NCBI RefSeq assembly: GCF_020541225.1
Contig: NZ_CP045889.1
Coordinates: 682,001-746,000 of the forward strand
DNA length: 64,000 nucleotides
Reading direction: 5' to 3'
Origin: Candidatus Steffania adelgidicola
GTDB lineage: Bacteria; Pseudomonadota; Gammaproteobacteria; Enterobacterales; Enterobacteriaceae
Position 1 is the first letter of the stretch, and every line of letters begins with the position of its first letter. The notes beneath the pieces are model-generated. The model had not been told where the DNA came from and ran no database searches. It saw only the letters and a program-made list of their open reading frames with translations. A program made the position numbers and the translations under genes. Positions 41,826 to 52,941 of this stretch are shown piece after piece.

Positions 41826-41833
41826 ATATTCTC

Positions 41834-42751
41834 ATGATCGAACTCAAACATCTACGAACGCTACAAGCGTTGCGTAATAGCGGTTCGCTGGCGACTGCTG
41901 CAATGCAGTTACACCAGACTCAATCGGCGCTGTCACATCAGTTCATTAATTTAGAGCAACGGCTGGGATTTCGTTTGTTTGTGCGTAAAAGCCAACCGTT
42001 ACGTTTTTCACCGCAGGGTGAGATTCTACTTCAACTAGCCGAACAGATCCTGCCTCAAGTGCAGCAGGCAGTACAAACCTGCAAAGAACCCCATCAGCAG
42101 GCTACCTTACGTTTAGCCATTGAATGTCATAGCTGCATTCAGTGGCTAACACCAGCGTTAGCTGAATTTCACCAGCAGTGCCCGCATGTCTTGATAGATT
42201 TCCGTTCTGGCATGACCTTCGATCCGAAACCGGCGCTACTACAGGGGGAGCTAGACCTGGTACTGACTTCGGATATTTTAGTTCGTAGTACACTCTACTA
42301 TGCTCCGATGTTCGATTTCGAGATTAGACTGGTGCTGTCCCCGGATCATGCCCTTGCGACCCAGGCTGTCATTGCTCCAAAACATTTAGATCAGCAGACA
42401 TTATTAATCTATCCAGTACAGCCTAATCGAATAGATATTTGGCGCCATTTTCTGCAACCAGCGGGAATTAGCCCAGTATTAAAAACCGTCGATAATACGC
42501 TATTGTTAATTCAAATGGTATCAGCACGCATGGGTATCGCTGCGTTACCTCATTGGGTTGTAGAAAGTTTTGAACGCCAGGGACTGATCTCTACTCGAAA
42601 GCTTGGGGGAGGATTATGGAGACGACTGTACGCCGTTGTTCGTGACGGAGAACAACGCCAGCCGGCAATTGATGCATTTATCCGTTCAGCTCAACAGCAC
42701 GCCTGTAATTATTTACCTTACGTTCAATCTGCTAAAGAAGCGGGTTGTTAA
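41834..42751 (+). CDS. metR: LysR-type activator of methionine genes
   Basis: Homocysteine-responsive activator of metE and glyA in E. coli. 305 residues against 317. N-terminal winged helix [20 protein letters not shown] followed by a recognition helix region [22 protein letters not shown]; effector domain to the end. Frame is intact. Dedicated transcription factors are usually lost early in reduced genomes, so its retention beside metE suggests that methionine supply is still regulated (inference). Confidence 0.95.
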   Translation: MIELKHLRTLQALRNSGSLATAAMQLHQTQSALSHQFINLEQRLGFRLFVRKSQPLRFSPQGEILLQLAEQILPQVQQAVQTCKEPHQQATLRLAIECHSCIQWLTPALAEFHQQCPHVLIDFRSGMTFDPKPALLQGELDLVLTSDILVRSTLYYAPMFDFEIRLVLSPDHALATQAVIAPKHLDQQTLLIYPVQPNRIDIWRHFLQPAGISPVLKTVDNTLLLIQMVSARMGIAALPHWVVESFERQGLISTRKLGGGLWRRLYAVVRDGEQRQPAIDAFIRSAQQHACNYLPYVQSAKEAGC

Positions 42752-44689
42752 TCTTTTGTCCTGAGTCTTGAAAGATAATGACCCGGAGATAAATATAATT
42801 CCTATCCACTCCCAATCTATTCATAGAATAGATACCCAATGATATATATCATTTGTTGAGGGTAAAATACCATACATACTGATCATCTATGATCCGGAAA
42901 CAACTACTCTCGAGGTCAGCACTGATTGTAAGGAAAGAAAAGTCTATTCACTTTAATGAAACATTAAATTTTAAATTGATATTTAACGTTTCTCTATATC
43001 AAGAGCTTCACACGAACAGTCGTTTTTTTTCTCTGTATACGTAGGTTTGTTAGCAGCATAAAAAGTCTTTAAATCTGTCTGGAAACTAGAAATCCATGAT
43101 TAAAAATAAATTGTGACGTATTAAATGAGTGCTGCTTTTAAAATCATTACTTCTTTATATGAAAATATTGAAAGAAATATTTCATGCGGCATATCTATTA
43201 CATACATTTTCGATATACGAGGTTAGTTGTAATTTACTACTGAGTAGTAATAAAATTAGCGAAAATCAAGATTAACAAACCCTTTATGTTTGCATGACGC
43301 AAAAACAATATTTATTACGGTGCGTACTATAACAAACAAACTAGATGTTATTTTCTTACTAGGGGGATAAATGAGAAACAGCTAGTAATATTTTCATATC
43401 TTCTCAAAATCTAGACGATTACGTTAACAAAAAGAGAGATCTAATTAACTTCATTGTAAGGATATGTTTTAACCTAAAATAAAAAGATATGTATCGCAAT
43501 ACATATCTTTTATCTGGTTCTGATAGCCTTTTCTGTGCTTCAGATCTAAAAAAATACAGAATCAAGCATTCCATTGAATATCTAGCACACCAATATTAAA
43601 ACAATCAGGTTAATAACCCTATCCATCTCTTTCGTATTAACTGAGGTTGAAAAGTGATTTTTTTCGTAGACGTTGATTGCCTATATTTTCAATATGTTAG
43701 ATACTATCCTTGTTTCTAATCTAGAATGGTTTTTTTGTGCCAACAGAGCACTTATGATTAATATCAAATTACTACGTTTCTAGTAATTAGACTTGGCTTT
43801 TCTTATCCACTCCAAAAGGTTTTGACGGATATAAATGTAAAAAACCATTATCTAAAAACTGTTTCAGGTTAAAGAAGTGTCATGTTGAAAAATCGTCCAC
43901 CCCTCTGTGTTTTAAAGTTACTTATTTTTTATATTTTCTAAAGTCGGAATTTTAATTCTATTAAGACAGACGAAATAACAAATTGGAAAACATATTTATT
44001 ATAATACGCAATATTTTATTGTTAATCCAGATTGAGTAACAAAAATATTATCTTGATTTTAGTTTGTTTTTTCTAAAATAGAATACAGTAATATGATATT
44101 AAATTATTTAATTAAGATTCCTAATCTGGATTAAATAATTGTGGACAGAGAATATTAAAATAGATATCGTAAATTTAGTGATATTGTGATATCTGCTAGG
44201 AATAATTATGATTAGGCGATGCAATTGTCGAAACTCAACAAGCTATTAAAAATAAATACCGTAAATTACTCGTATAGAAAATCATCTTTTATCGCCCTTA
44301 TTCTTTTAGTAATTACTGTAGTAATCTACTAAATTTAAATCAACGATTTAAATACAAGACTCCATGACATATATAATCATATCTATGAAATAGATAATGT
44401 AGTTTGTCTTTTGACAAACATAAGATGATATATATTGATAATATATACTAAACTTTAGCTAGTATCAATAGCTTGTTTATTAAACAACATTTTTTCTCCC
44501 TTGTCTGAAAAATCGAAATTGTATTCAAGTTAATATCTAAACTATATTGATAATAATCTTATCTCCTCTCCTGGAGAGGGTGTAAATAGGAAAACAAAAC
44601 CGGATTTTTTTAGAATAAAGATTTCTGATGGATGAAATAAGCATAACCCCTTAATATTATATGTTCATTATATCTAACTTCCTCAACGT
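42752..44689. other. 1.9 kb noncoding region upstream of mltG block
   Basis: No intact gene. ATCTATTC-ATA-GAATAGAT at 42815-42833 just after metR may be its terminator. In E. coli acpP-fabF-pabC precede mltG, and fabF plus pabC would fit the length, but I could not recognise fabF. IKNKYRKLL near 44245 looks a little like a J-domain motif (possibly DjlA) and was not followed by more. Confidence 0.35.
43482..43511. repeat. 13-bp perfect hairpin with CGCA loop
   Basis: AAAAGATATGTAT and ATACATATCTTTT around the tetraloop CGCA. Because both ends are A/T runs it could terminate transcription in either direction, but the nearest gene end (metR) is 730 bases away. Confidence 0.65.
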
Positions 44690-44890
44690 CACTATTACGA
44701 AGTAGATAAAGCAATTGTTTCTATAATTCATCGTAACACTAGAGGTTGTATTTTATCAATACACATGAGTCTTGATTATAATTTAGTTGCTTAGCTATAT
44801 CGAAAATATTTATGCGTAATTGTAGAAGGTTGCGATGAAAATTTGTTATGTTTTTTAGCCGATATCTGATTAATCTGCCAGATTAGAAGA
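44690..44890 (+). pseudogene. pabC: pabC remnant
   Basis: Directly before mltG, where pabC (aminodeoxychorismate lyase) lies in E. coli. KAIVS then RGCILSIHMSLDYN can be set against KVVIS and RILSVTAYPAHYD, and close to the end VAMKICYVF-stop-P against DEMVICNALMPV. Pieces are in order but with large deletions. Supported by synteny; single matches are short. Confidence 0.4.
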
Positions 44891-44894
44891 AAAT

Positions 44895-45929
44895 ATGAAT
44901 GTATCGATAAATATAAAATGGCCTCTGATCATTCTTTTAATGCTGCCATTTACGCTAGCGATAGGGTGCTTGATTCAGATTAAACACTTTGCCCCCGAGC
45001 CATTAATTCTCAAGAAGGATGAGATTTTTACTCTTCCGTCTGGAACGAATTACGCGGGTTTAGAAAAACTACTTCGTCGACAGCATTTAGCAAAGAAAAC
45101 ATGCTGGCTGCCGTGGCTTATCAAATTAGAACCAAAACTGGCAGAAGTTAAGGCTGGTACGTATCGCCTACAGCCAGGCATGACGGTCAGAGACCTATTA
45201 AATCTGCTGGTTAGTGGTAAAGAAGCGCAGTTTTCCATCCAATTTATCGAAGGAGAAAGGCTTAAAGAATGGTTGACTGTTCTTTCTCGAGCACCATATA
45301 TGAAACATGATTTGCACGACGTTACACCGCAAACACTAGGTGTGAAACTAGGGGATCCGGCTGATAGTATCTTGGAAGGGGAATTTTATCCTGACACTTA
45401 TCTTTATACTGCAACTACTTCCGACAGTGCGATTCTTAAACGTGCACGTCAGCGTATGAAACTCATGCTACTGAAAATCTGGGAGGGACGAGCCGAAGGG
45501 CTACCCTATGAGACACCTCAAGAACTGTTAATTATGGCTTCAATTGTTGAGAAAGAAACAGCAATAAAAGAAGAGAGGGCAAGGGTAGCCTCGGTATTTA
45601 TAAATCGCCTGCGTGCTGGGATGAAACTACAGACTGACCCCACAGTTATCTATGGTATAAGCGAAGATTATCATAACAGTATCACAAGGCGGGATTTAAT
45701 GACTCCGACACCGTATAATACTTATATTATTAACGGGTTGCCTCCTACACCGATCGCTATGCCTGGCCAGGCTTCCCTTAAAGCCGCCGCGCATCCAGAA
45801 GAGAGCGAGTATCTTTATTTTGTCGCCGATGGGCGAGGTGGGCACGTGTTTAGCACTAACTTGGCGAGTCATAACCAGGCAGTACGGAAATATCGACAAG
45901 GCCACGATATAAGGGGAAATAATGAATAG
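44895..45929 (+). CDS. mltG: Endolytic murein transglycosylase MltG (YceG)
   Basis: Inner-membrane lytic transglycosylase that terminates nascent glycan strands. 344 residues against 340. N-terminal membrane anchor [18 protein letters not shown], LysM-like region [15 protein letters not shown], then the YceG domain with the catalytic glutamate in ASIVEKET and the conserved [10 protein letters not shown] and [18 protein letters not shown]. Its last 8 bases overlap the tmk start. Implies that a peptidoglycan wall is still made. Confidence 0.96.
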   Translation: MNVSINIKWPLIILLMLPFTLAIGCLIQIKHFAPEPLILKKDEIFTLPSGTNYAGLEKLLRRQHLAKKTCWLPWLIKLEPKLAEVKAGTYRLQPGMTVRDLLNLLVSGKEAQFSIQFIEGERLKEWLTVLSRAPYMKHDLHDVTPQTLGVKLGDPADSILEGEFYPDTYLYTATTSDSAILKRARQRMKLMLLKIWEGRAEGLPYETPQELLIMASIVEKETAIKEERARVASVFINRLRAGMKLQTDPTVIYGISEDYHNSITRRDLMTPTPYNTYIINGLPPTPIAMPGQASLKAAAHPEESEYLYFVADGRGGHVFSTNLASHNQAVRKYRQGHDIRGNNE

Positions 45930-46563
45930 TAAATTTATAGTTATTGAAGGTCTGGAAGGCGCCGGAAAAACCAGTTCGATCGAGCAGGTAGCAGATGTTC
46001 TTCATCAGCAGGGTATTCGAGATATGGTTTTTACACGAGAGCCAGGAGGTACACCGATGGCGGAGGTGTTACGCACTCTAATTCAGGATAAGCGAGGCGA
46101 AGAACCTATTACAGACCTCGCCGAATTATTGATGCTCTACGCCGCGCGAGTACAGTTGGTCGAAACGGTGATCAAACCATCGTTACTTCGTGGCGCGTGG
46201 GTGATAGGCGATCGCCACGATCTTTCCTCTCAAGCGTATCAGGGGGGTGGGCGTGGAATAGATATGCGCTTCTTACAAACTCTTCGGGATGCCGTGTTAG
46301 GGGAACTGCATCCCGACTTAACATTATACCTGGATGTTCCACCTTTACTCGGTCTAGCTCGTATTCGCACAAAAGGAGAACTGGATCGTATCGAGCGGGA
46401 GTCTTTAACATTTTTCAATCGAACCCGTACGCGTTATCAGGAATTAGCAGCGGAAGACGACCGTATCATGACGATTGATGCTAGCCAGCCATTAGCAATA
46501 GTGAATGCAACTATTCGTCACCGGTTAAGGAAATGGCTGTCCTTACAGGACTCAACATGGTGA
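45922..46563 (+). CDS. tmk: Thymidylate kinase
   Basis: Phosphorylates dTMP to dTDP. 213 residues as in E. coli. P-loop [10 protein letters not shown], substrate motif FTREPGGTP, the DRH motif in [17 protein letters not shown] and LID region [17 protein letters not shown] are conserved. Start overlaps mltG and its end overlaps holB by 7 bases, so translation is coupled along the operon. Confidence 0.97.
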   Translation: MNSKFIVIEGLEGAGKTSSIEQVADVLHQQGIRDMVFTREPGGTPMAEVLRTLIQDKRGEEPITDLAELLMLYAARVQLVETVIKPSLLRGAWVIGDRHDLSSQAYQGGGRGIDMRFLQTLRDAVLGELHPDLTLYLDVPPLLGLARIRTKGELDRIERESLTFFNRTRTRYQELAAEDDRIMTIDASQPLAIVNATIRHRLRKWLSLQDSTW

Positions 46564-47558
46564 AATGGTATCCATGGCTTAATTCTCCTTATCGACAAAT
46601 CCTAACTAGCTATCAGCAGAAACGTGGACATCATGCTCTATTACTGCACAGCCAGTCTGGTAATGGTGAAGCGTCTTTATGCTATGCTCTTAGCCGATGG
46701 CTAATCTGTCGACAACCAGACGGTATAAAAAGCTGTGGAAATTGCCACAGTTGTCAACTGATGAAGATTAATAATCATCCTGATGTGTATCAACTACAGC
46801 CAGAACAAGGGCGAAAAAGTCTGGGCATAGATAGTGTCCGTAGCATAATTGACAGTTTATATGCTCGGGCGAGTCAGGGCGGGGCAAAAGTAATACATCT
46901 GTCCCAGTCTGAGCTGCTCACAGAGCAAGCGGCTAATGCGCTCTTGAAAACTTTAGAGGAGCCGCCGGACAACACCTATTTTATACTAATCTGCCAAACA
47001 CCCGCTTCCCTGTTGCCAACCCTGAGAAGTAGATGTCTTTATTGGCCGCTGCCAGCGCCTGAGGAAGAACTTAGTTTCCGCTGGTTGCGGAAAGCGGGTT
47101 ACCAACATCCACCACTATCGACTCGCACTGCACTTCGCCTCTGTGGGGGCGCCCCACTAGCAGCAGAAGCCTTGCTGAAACCAGTACGTTGGCAGGATCG
47201 CCTAACATTTTGTAGGCGTTTGCAAGAAGCGCACGAAACCGGTAATTTTTTAGAACTTTTGCCAATATTAAACCGAGAGCAGGATAACGGGCCGTTGCAT
47301 TGGATGCTCAGTCTGATAAGTGATGCGCTGAAATACCAGCATGGGGCAAAAGAATTCCTACTGAATGCTGATAGATCTCAGCTAGTAGCCTTGATAGCAG
47401 CACGCTGGGCAACTAGCATCCTTCATGTACAGTGGCAGCAGTGGTTATATTATATATATCAGTGCCAGGAGATCAGCGGTATTAATCGTGAGTTATTACT
47501 CACTAAGTACTTGCTTAATTGGGAGCAAGCAGTTAAAGATGTTCGTATTTCTCTATGA
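46557..47558 (+). CDS. holB: DNA polymerase III subunit delta prime
   Basis: Clamp-loader subunit. Start at MVKWYPWL (E. coli MRWYPWL), inside the end of tmk, with AGGA seven bases upstream; 333 residues against 334. The zinc-binding cysteines [16 protein letters not shown] and the SRC-type motif RSRC ([11 protein letters not shown]) are intact, as is [11 protein letters not shown]. The degenerate P-loop SQSGNGEAS is expected, since delta prime does not hydrolyse ATP. Confidence 0.95.
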   Translation: MVKWYPWLNSPYRQILTSYQQKRGHHALLLHSQSGNGEASLCYALSRWLICRQPDGIKSCGNCHSCQLMKINNHPDVYQLQPEQGRKSLGIDSVRSIIDSLYARASQGGAKVIHLSQSELLTEQAANALLKTLEEPPDNTYFILICQTPASLLPTLRSRCLYWPLPAPEEELSFRWLRKAGYQHPPLSTRTALRLCGGAPLAAEALLKPVRWQDRLTFCRRLQEAHETGNFLELLPILNREQDNGPLHWMLSLISDALKYQHGAKEFLLNADRSQLVALIAARWATSILHVQWQQWLYYIYQCQEISGINRELLLTKYLLNWEQAVKDVRISL

Positions 47559-47577
47559 GATATAATAAGAGTAAACT

Positions 47578-48363
47578 ATGTTTTTAGTCGATTCCCATTG
47601 CCATCTTGATGCCCTAAATTACAAAACATTGCACCACGATATAACGGATATGATAGATAAAGCGAGTGCGCGTAGCGTAAAACTAATGTTAGCAGTATCT
47701 ACTACTTTACCCGGTTTTCATGCTATGACCTCAATGATAGGACGTCGTGAGAATGTGTTGTTTTCCTGTGGAATCCATCCTCTAAATCTTGAAGAACCTT
47801 TTGAGTTTTCTGAATTGCACCAACTAGCCTCGAGTGAGGATGTAGTAGCACTCGGGGAGACCGGTCTTGATTACTACTATCAGGAAAATAATAAAGTCTT
47901 GCAAAAGGCGGTATTCCGAGAACATATTCGGCTCGGACGAGAACTAAAGAAACCGGTGATCGTGCATACCCGAAGCGCCTGTGAGGATACGCTGGCTATT
48001 CTGCGGGAGGGGGAACATGGCAAAGACGGCAGTGGCGTACTGCACTGTTTTACCGAGGACCTCTTAACCGCCAAAATACTGCTGGATATTGGGTTTTACA
48101 TCTCATTTTCGGGTATTGTCACCTTCCCCAATACAGATGTACTGCGAGCAGTAGTACGCTATGTTCCTCTGGATCGGATTTTAGTGGAGACCGATGCTCC
48201 TTATTTAACCCCAGTACCTTATCGCGGCAAAGAAAATCAGCCAGCTTATGTACGTGATGTAGCAGAATTTATAGCGGTACTAAAAGGTGTTCCACTCCCA
48301 CAGCTAGCTGCTGCCACTACAGCTAATTTCGGTCGTTTGTTTCAAGTAAAGATTAAACCATAG
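47578..48363 (+). CDS. ycfH: TatD-family metal-dependent hydrolase (YcfH)
   Basis: Metal-dependent nuclease or deacylase family, TIM barrel. 261 residues against 265. Metal ligands visible: DSHCHLD, GETGLDYYY, VIVHTRSA, VLHCFT and ETDAPYLTP. Last gene of the mltG-tmk-holB block, as in E. coli, where ptsG follows. The exact substrate of YcfH is not settled; DNA 3' processing is known for the paralogue TatD. Confidence 0.94.
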   Translation: MFLVDSHCHLDALNYKTLHHDITDMIDKASARSVKLMLAVSTTLPGFHAMTSMIGRRENVLFSCGIHPLNLEEPFEFSELHQLASSEDVVALGETGLDYYYQENNKVLQKAVFREHIRLGRELKKPVIVHTRSACEDTLAILREGEHGKDGSGVLHCFTEDLLTAKILLDIGFYISFSGIVTFPNTDVLRAVVRYVPLDRILVETDAPYLTPVPYRGKENQPAYVRDVAEFIAVLKGVPLPQLAAATTANFGRLFQVKIKP

Positions 48364-48807
48364 AGCATCAGTGATGCGTGTTTAGTGACAGTTATGCTGA
48401 GATGAACAGCTCTTGCTTTCTTTACTTGCATATATGATGTTGTTTCTTTAATAACTAGAGGTAATCAATACTTAAGAAGTATTTTTTCTATATAGAAGAA
48501 GCCGTTATCACACACTTTTTAAATTAATTGCCTGAAAGATTGCTGTGAAAAACAGGCTAAAATTACCTGGTATTCCGCATAAAGCAAACTCTCGTTTATA
48601 TTTTTAAACGCAATATCTACCAATGTATCATCGGTTGATATTTTTTTTAGAGTCACTAACGTGACTGAACTAGAATAGACCTAGCGGGTCAATGACTATT
48701 TACTATTTCTCGTGAAATATCTGTGTCAACATCAGAAATCATTGACATGATTTCTGATGAGAATCTAACTATTTACGATTTTAATATATTTTGCTTATTA
48801 TGATGCT
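48364..48807. other. Convergent intergenic region ycfH-gshA
   Basis: No gene. AGTCAC-TAAC-GTGACT lies near 48651-48666 and the 12-bp repeat at 48730-48759; both could end the two converging transcripts. Confidence 0.45.
48730..48759. repeat. 12-bp perfect hairpin downstream of gshA
   Basis: CATCAGAAATCA, loop TTGACA, TGATTTCTGATG. Located 49 bases past the gshA stop on that strand. No T tract on either side. Confidence 0.65.
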
Positions 48808-50370
48808 TTATCGCCTGTTCTGGGTTTCTAAAAACTCATCGAAACTCATCTGATCTTCTGCTTCTAGAATACTCTGTCGTTTCCAAGATTGGATACGCTC
48901 ATCTTCAAGCCGAGAATCGCTTAACACCTGGAGCGGCTCATCTCGCAACATCTGGCGATAATTATTAGCCAAGATTATCCCTATCCCAGAAATACCGTGC
49001 TCTATTAACTGATCTAGAAAACGAGCAGAAAGTGTATGTTCTGGCTCATCAAAGCCTGAGACTAATTTATCGCAAACTTCCTGATAGTGTGTATTGGTAT
49101 TGTTTCTATCGAGGATTACACCTAAATGCCGAAGATCTTTAAACAGTGATTTTCCGAGAGTGCTTAATAGCTCCTCCTTACTGCCTAAGTTAACACCTAA
49201 CATTAAACCAGGTTTACGTCCTTCTAGAATGACCCGATTCCAATTAATACGGGTAAAGTGCAACTCTTTCGCGTTCATCTCAGGTGCTTCAGCTAGCACA
49301 CACCAAATCAGGAAAAGATCCAGAAATCGAGCTTGTTCTTCGTCAATCCCCACCGGAGAAAATGGATTTATATCCAAAGAGCGCACTTCCACGTATTCAA
49401 TCCCTCCTCGCATTAACGCGTCAGATGGAGATTCGTCGAGATGCAGTACCCGCTTTGGACGTATTGGAGTATAGAGTTCATTTTCAATTTGTAGCACGTT
49501 AGTATTCATCTGAAGATAACGACCGTTCTGTTTTAGTCCTATACGCTGATAATCAGCGCATGGCATTTTAATCGCTTTTTTCAGATTGAAAACATATTCC
49601 TCTAAATGATTAAAGGTAAGGCCCAATTGCCTTTGAGACTGATTCGTATATCCTAACTCACTCAACCGTAATGAAGTGGCATAAGGTAAGTACACTAATC
49701 CAGATGGTGCTTTTTTAAATGGTAATGCAGTAGTACGAGCTTTTAGGAAAGATGGACAGATTCCGGGCGAGGCCCCAAATAGATAAGGAATGATCCAACC
49801 GAATCTATAATAATTGCGAATAAGCCTCAGATAACCGGCGGAAATTTCTTCTTTACCACTCACCTCATCTGTGATACCGACGTAAGCTTGCCAAAATGCT
49901 AAAGGTAAAGAAAAATTATAGTGCACTCCTGCTATTAGTTGCATTAATCCGCTATAGCGATTTTTCAATCCTTTTCGGTATAGGGTTTTCATACGTCCTA
50001 AATTAGAAATACCATATTGAGCTACTTTAATAGGCTGAGCGTCGTCAATGAAATATGGCATGCTCATCGGTTGTAGGCGTTCATCCCCTAAATTCCGCAA
50101 TACGTAACGATGGATATCTCGTAACAGCTCCAGCATATGCGCAATATCGTCATCAACTGGTGTAATAAGCTCTAGTTGAGCTTCGGCAAAATCAGTAGTG
50201 ATCCACTGATGAGTCAGCGCAGAACCAAGTGATTCGGGATGAAGGGTTTTCGCTAGGCTACCGTTTTCATTGATGCGAAGCGCTTCACGCTCTACACCTC
50301 GGCGAATCCCTGTCAGTGATTGAGAATTGGCTTCTATCCAGGATAAAGCTGTTGATACATCCGGAATCAA
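48808..50370 (-). CDS. gshA: Glutamate-cysteine ligase (TTG start)
   Basis: First step of glutathione synthesis. 520 residues from the TTG at 50370, against 518 in E. coli, whose gshA also starts with TTG (LIPDVS in both). GAGGGAGG lies 5 bases upstream of this TTG, settling the start; a further upstream in-frame ATG-like start would include non-homologous residues. Conserved blocks: [60 protein letters not shown] and [11 protein letters not shown]. Confidence 0.96.
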   Translation of the reverse strand: MIPDVSTALSWIEANSQSLTGIRRGVEREALRINENGSLAKTLHPESLGSALTHQWITTDFAEAQLELITPVDDDIAHMLELLRDIHRYVLRNLGDERLQPMSMPYFIDDAQPIKVAQYGISNLGRMKTLYRKGLKNRYSGLMQLIAGVHYNFSLPLAFWQAYVGITDEVSGKEEISAGYLRLIRNYYRFGWIIPYLFGASPGICPSFLKARTTALPFKKAPSGLVYLPYATSLRLSELGYTNQSQRQLGLTFNHLEEYVFNLKKAIKMPCADYQRIGLKQNGRYLQMNTNVLQIENELYTPIRPKRVLHLDESPSDALMRGGIEYVEVRSLDINPFSPVGIDEEQARFLDLFLIWCVLAEAPEMNAKELHFTRINWNRVILEGRKPGLMLGVNLGSKEELLSTLGKSLFKDLRHLGVILDRNNTNTHYQEVCDKLVSGFDEPEHTLSARFLDQLIEHGISGIGIILANNYRQMLRDEPLQVLSDSRLEDERIQSWKRQSILEAEDQMSFDEFLETQNRR

Positions 50371-51042
50371 ATTAACCTCCCTCAGGTTAACAACCTTTCG
50401 CTTTAGCATAAGGGATTCATTTTACTTAATACTACCTTTCGTTAAAGCAATACCATGACGCGCATAACTTTAGAGGTATTTTGAGTAAGGTTTCTTCATC
50501 AGGGTAAATAATTCATATTTAATTGCATGGACGTGCATAGATCCTTAATCTACCCGGTGTTTAATGTAAATAAAAAGAATCCAAATTCTCTTCATTTATC
50601 CGATGAGTATCTTATTAACTAACCATATAACTAGCAGAGTCTAAGAAAATCTCATAGAAAACTCTAATATCTGTTATTTAAAAACCCATTTTGAATCTTT
50701 AAGAGCAATAACAATTATCATGTATATGATATGTGATACTTCGCCCAACATCTACTCTTAATGATAATGTGCTTGTTAGATATAACAATAAAACATTATT
50801 ATTCTTATCTATATCAATTAGTTAATTCTTGAAACTGTTTTTTATAAAATCAGAAACTATATAGGAAAACATTATAATGTATCTACATGCGATGTAGATG
50901 CTCAAAAAATTCTCTTCGTACTAATCATGACTACTAAAAAACCTAATAACTAACTTCTAGTTATAAAATGTTTAAGCGGCATGAATAGGATTCAACTTTG
51001 TTTGATAGGGGTTGTGAATTAATATGTTGTTGATGATATAGC
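50371..51042. other. Noncoding between recD and gshA
   Basis: No gene or recognisable remnant in about 670 AT-rich bases. It must hold the gshA promoter. Confidence 0.4.
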
Positions 51043-52899
51043 CTAACGGGACGTTAGGCGCTCTATAAGGCCGCTTCGTCGATTAGTTTTGCTTATAATC
51101 GCATACTGCAATACTTCATCAGTTGCGTACAGGGATAAGCGAGTACGCGCACGCGTCACCGCAGTATATAGTAATTCTCGAGTCAATACGGGCACTGTCT
51201 GATTAGGCAATACCAGTACCGTATGCTGAAATTCAGACCCTTGGGACTTATGCACAGTCATAGCAAATGCTGTTTCATGTTCTGGTAGACGATTTACTGG
51301 CACTATCCTAATATCACCATTAGGCAGGGTAAAATACCCTCGCAGAATCCGGTTATCATCGCAAAGCAGGATTCCAATATCGCCGTTGTACAAGCCTATC
51401 GATGGCGCATTACGTATAATCATCACCGGTCGGCCAGTATAGGCGCATCCCAATCTGTCTAGGGTCAGCAATCCAGCACGTTGTAAGGCTAATGAAATGC
51501 AGTCATTGAGACCAACAACCCCAAACTCCCCCTCTCGTAATGCGCATAATACTCTGAATCGATTAAAAAAGTTTAAAATTTCAGCAGGATTGTCAGAGTT
51601 CTTAACTCGCTGTAAGTATTCACGATAGCCTTCAATACACTCATTTAGCATACATTGATATGCTATTGTTTTATATAGTGGAATATATCTAACATCTACT
51701 TCTGTGCCGGTATGTAGCTGAACCAAAACACCATTAGCATCACCAGTATTAATCGCATGAGCTAACCGACCAATACCAGATCCGTCATTAAAACGATAGT
51801 TTTTACGGAGCAAACATAGACTATCGGCGATGCTATGTTCCCTGCTGGAGACTCTGTTTGACGCCGGTATAGTAAAACCTGTCAGCCTAGCTAGTTCTGC
51901 ACAGCGTACAGGGATGTAACCGATCTCCGCTAACTGGCAGATATCTCCAAATACTGATCCCGCCTCCACCGATGACAACTGACAACGATCTCCTAAGAAG
52001 ATAACTCGTGCTTGCAATGGTAATGCGGCAATCAAATTGGCCATCATCGATAAACTGATCATTGATGCTTCATCAATAATCAGAATATCCACATTTAGTG
52101 TATTGCCGCGATGATAATGCATCTTCTGGCTATTTGGCAAACCCCCGAGTAAACGGTGCAGTGTTATTGCTTCCTTGGGTAACTGCTTCTGCAGGTTTTT
52201 ATGTAATCCAAGACGTTGCAACCCTAATCCTATGGTTTCATGTAGGCGTGCCGCCGCTTTTCCGGTAGGTGCTGCCATGATTATCCGAGGACGACTGCCG
52301 TTACTTAACTGAAGAAAAACTGCCAGTAATTTAGTTACTGTAAAAGTTTTACCTGTTCCTGGTCCACCCGATATTAGTGATACCCGGCGTGTTATTGCAA
52401 CGCCCGCGGCTAGTTTTTGCCAGTCGATTTTAGCACTAACGGGAGGAAAATAATGCGTCAATACAGCAGCGATTTTCTCTTCATCCCCCCCAACTATTGC
52501 CGGCCGATTGAAGAACTTTGCCACCTCGCATTCATACCGCCACATTCGCTGTAAGTAAAGGCGCTGGTTATCCAGTACCAATGGTGTCGGGCGAGAACCA
52601 TCACTAACCGCAGTCGAGGCCATTAACTGTTGCTGCCATTCATGAATTGAGAGACTCCCCGCCATCATCCAAGCCTGATGTGCTAACAAAGGTAAGCGAC
52701 CATTAAAAATCCGCTTTGGCTTTAATAGTGTTAGCGGCAAGCAAACATGACCAGTACCGACATCGGTGCTTAACGAGGCGCTCGCGAGCATTAACGCAGG
52801 TTGATTAGCAGTTGCTATCATACATGCAAACTGGATGTCCAGCGGACGACAAAGATGTAACCGTTGTGCCTCAGCGAGAATGTTTTGCATCTCTACCAT
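51043..52899 (-). CDS. recD: Exodeoxyribonuclease V subunit alpha
   Basis: 5'-3' helicase subunit of RecBCD, superfamily 1B. 618 residues against 608. Walker A ISGGPGTGKTFTVTK, Walker B LIIDEASMI, FLGDRCQLSSVEAG and the C-terminal motif AFAMTVHKSQGSEF with YTAVTRAR are intact. ATG preceded by GAGGAG. Lies 42 bases after recB, so the two are cotranscribed; in E. coli they overlap. Confidence 0.96.
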   Translation of the reverse strand: MVEMQNILAEAQRLHLCRPLDIQFACMIATANQPALMLASASLSTDVGTGHVCLPLTLLKPKRIFNGRLPLLAHQAWMMAGSLSIHEWQQQLMASTAVSDGSRPTPLVLDNQRLYLQRMWRYECEVAKFFNRPAIVGGDEEKIAAVLTHYFPPVSAKIDWQKLAAGVAITRRVSLISGGPGTGKTFTVTKLLAVFLQLSNGSRPRIIMAAPTGKAAARLHETIGLGLQRLGLHKNLQKQLPKEAITLHRLLGGLPNSQKMHYHRGNTLNVDILIIDEASMISLSMMANLIAALPLQARVIFLGDRCQLSSVEAGSVFGDICQLAEIGYIPVRCAELARLTGFTIPASNRVSSREHSIADSLCLLRKNYRFNDGSGIGRLAHAINTGDANGVLVQLHTGTEVDVRYIPLYKTIAYQCMLNECIEGYREYLQRVKNSDNPAEILNFFNRFRVLCALREGEFGVVGLNDCISLALQRAGLLTLDRLGCAYTGRPVMIIRNAPSIGLYNGDIGILLCDDNRILRGYFTLPNGDIRIVPVNRLPEHETAFAMTVHKSQGSEFQHTVLVLPNQTVPVLTRELLYTAVTRARTRLSLYATDEVLQYAIISKTNRRSGLIERLTSR

Positions 52900-52941
52900 T
52901 TTCTCCTCTGCTATCAGCTTTCTGATATCAGTTTTCCACTA

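Noticed and set aside
44210-44260. J-domain (djlA-like) fragment QAIKNKYRKLL
   Set aside because: A single short motif without the HPD tripeptide or flanking homology; not enough to call a gene.
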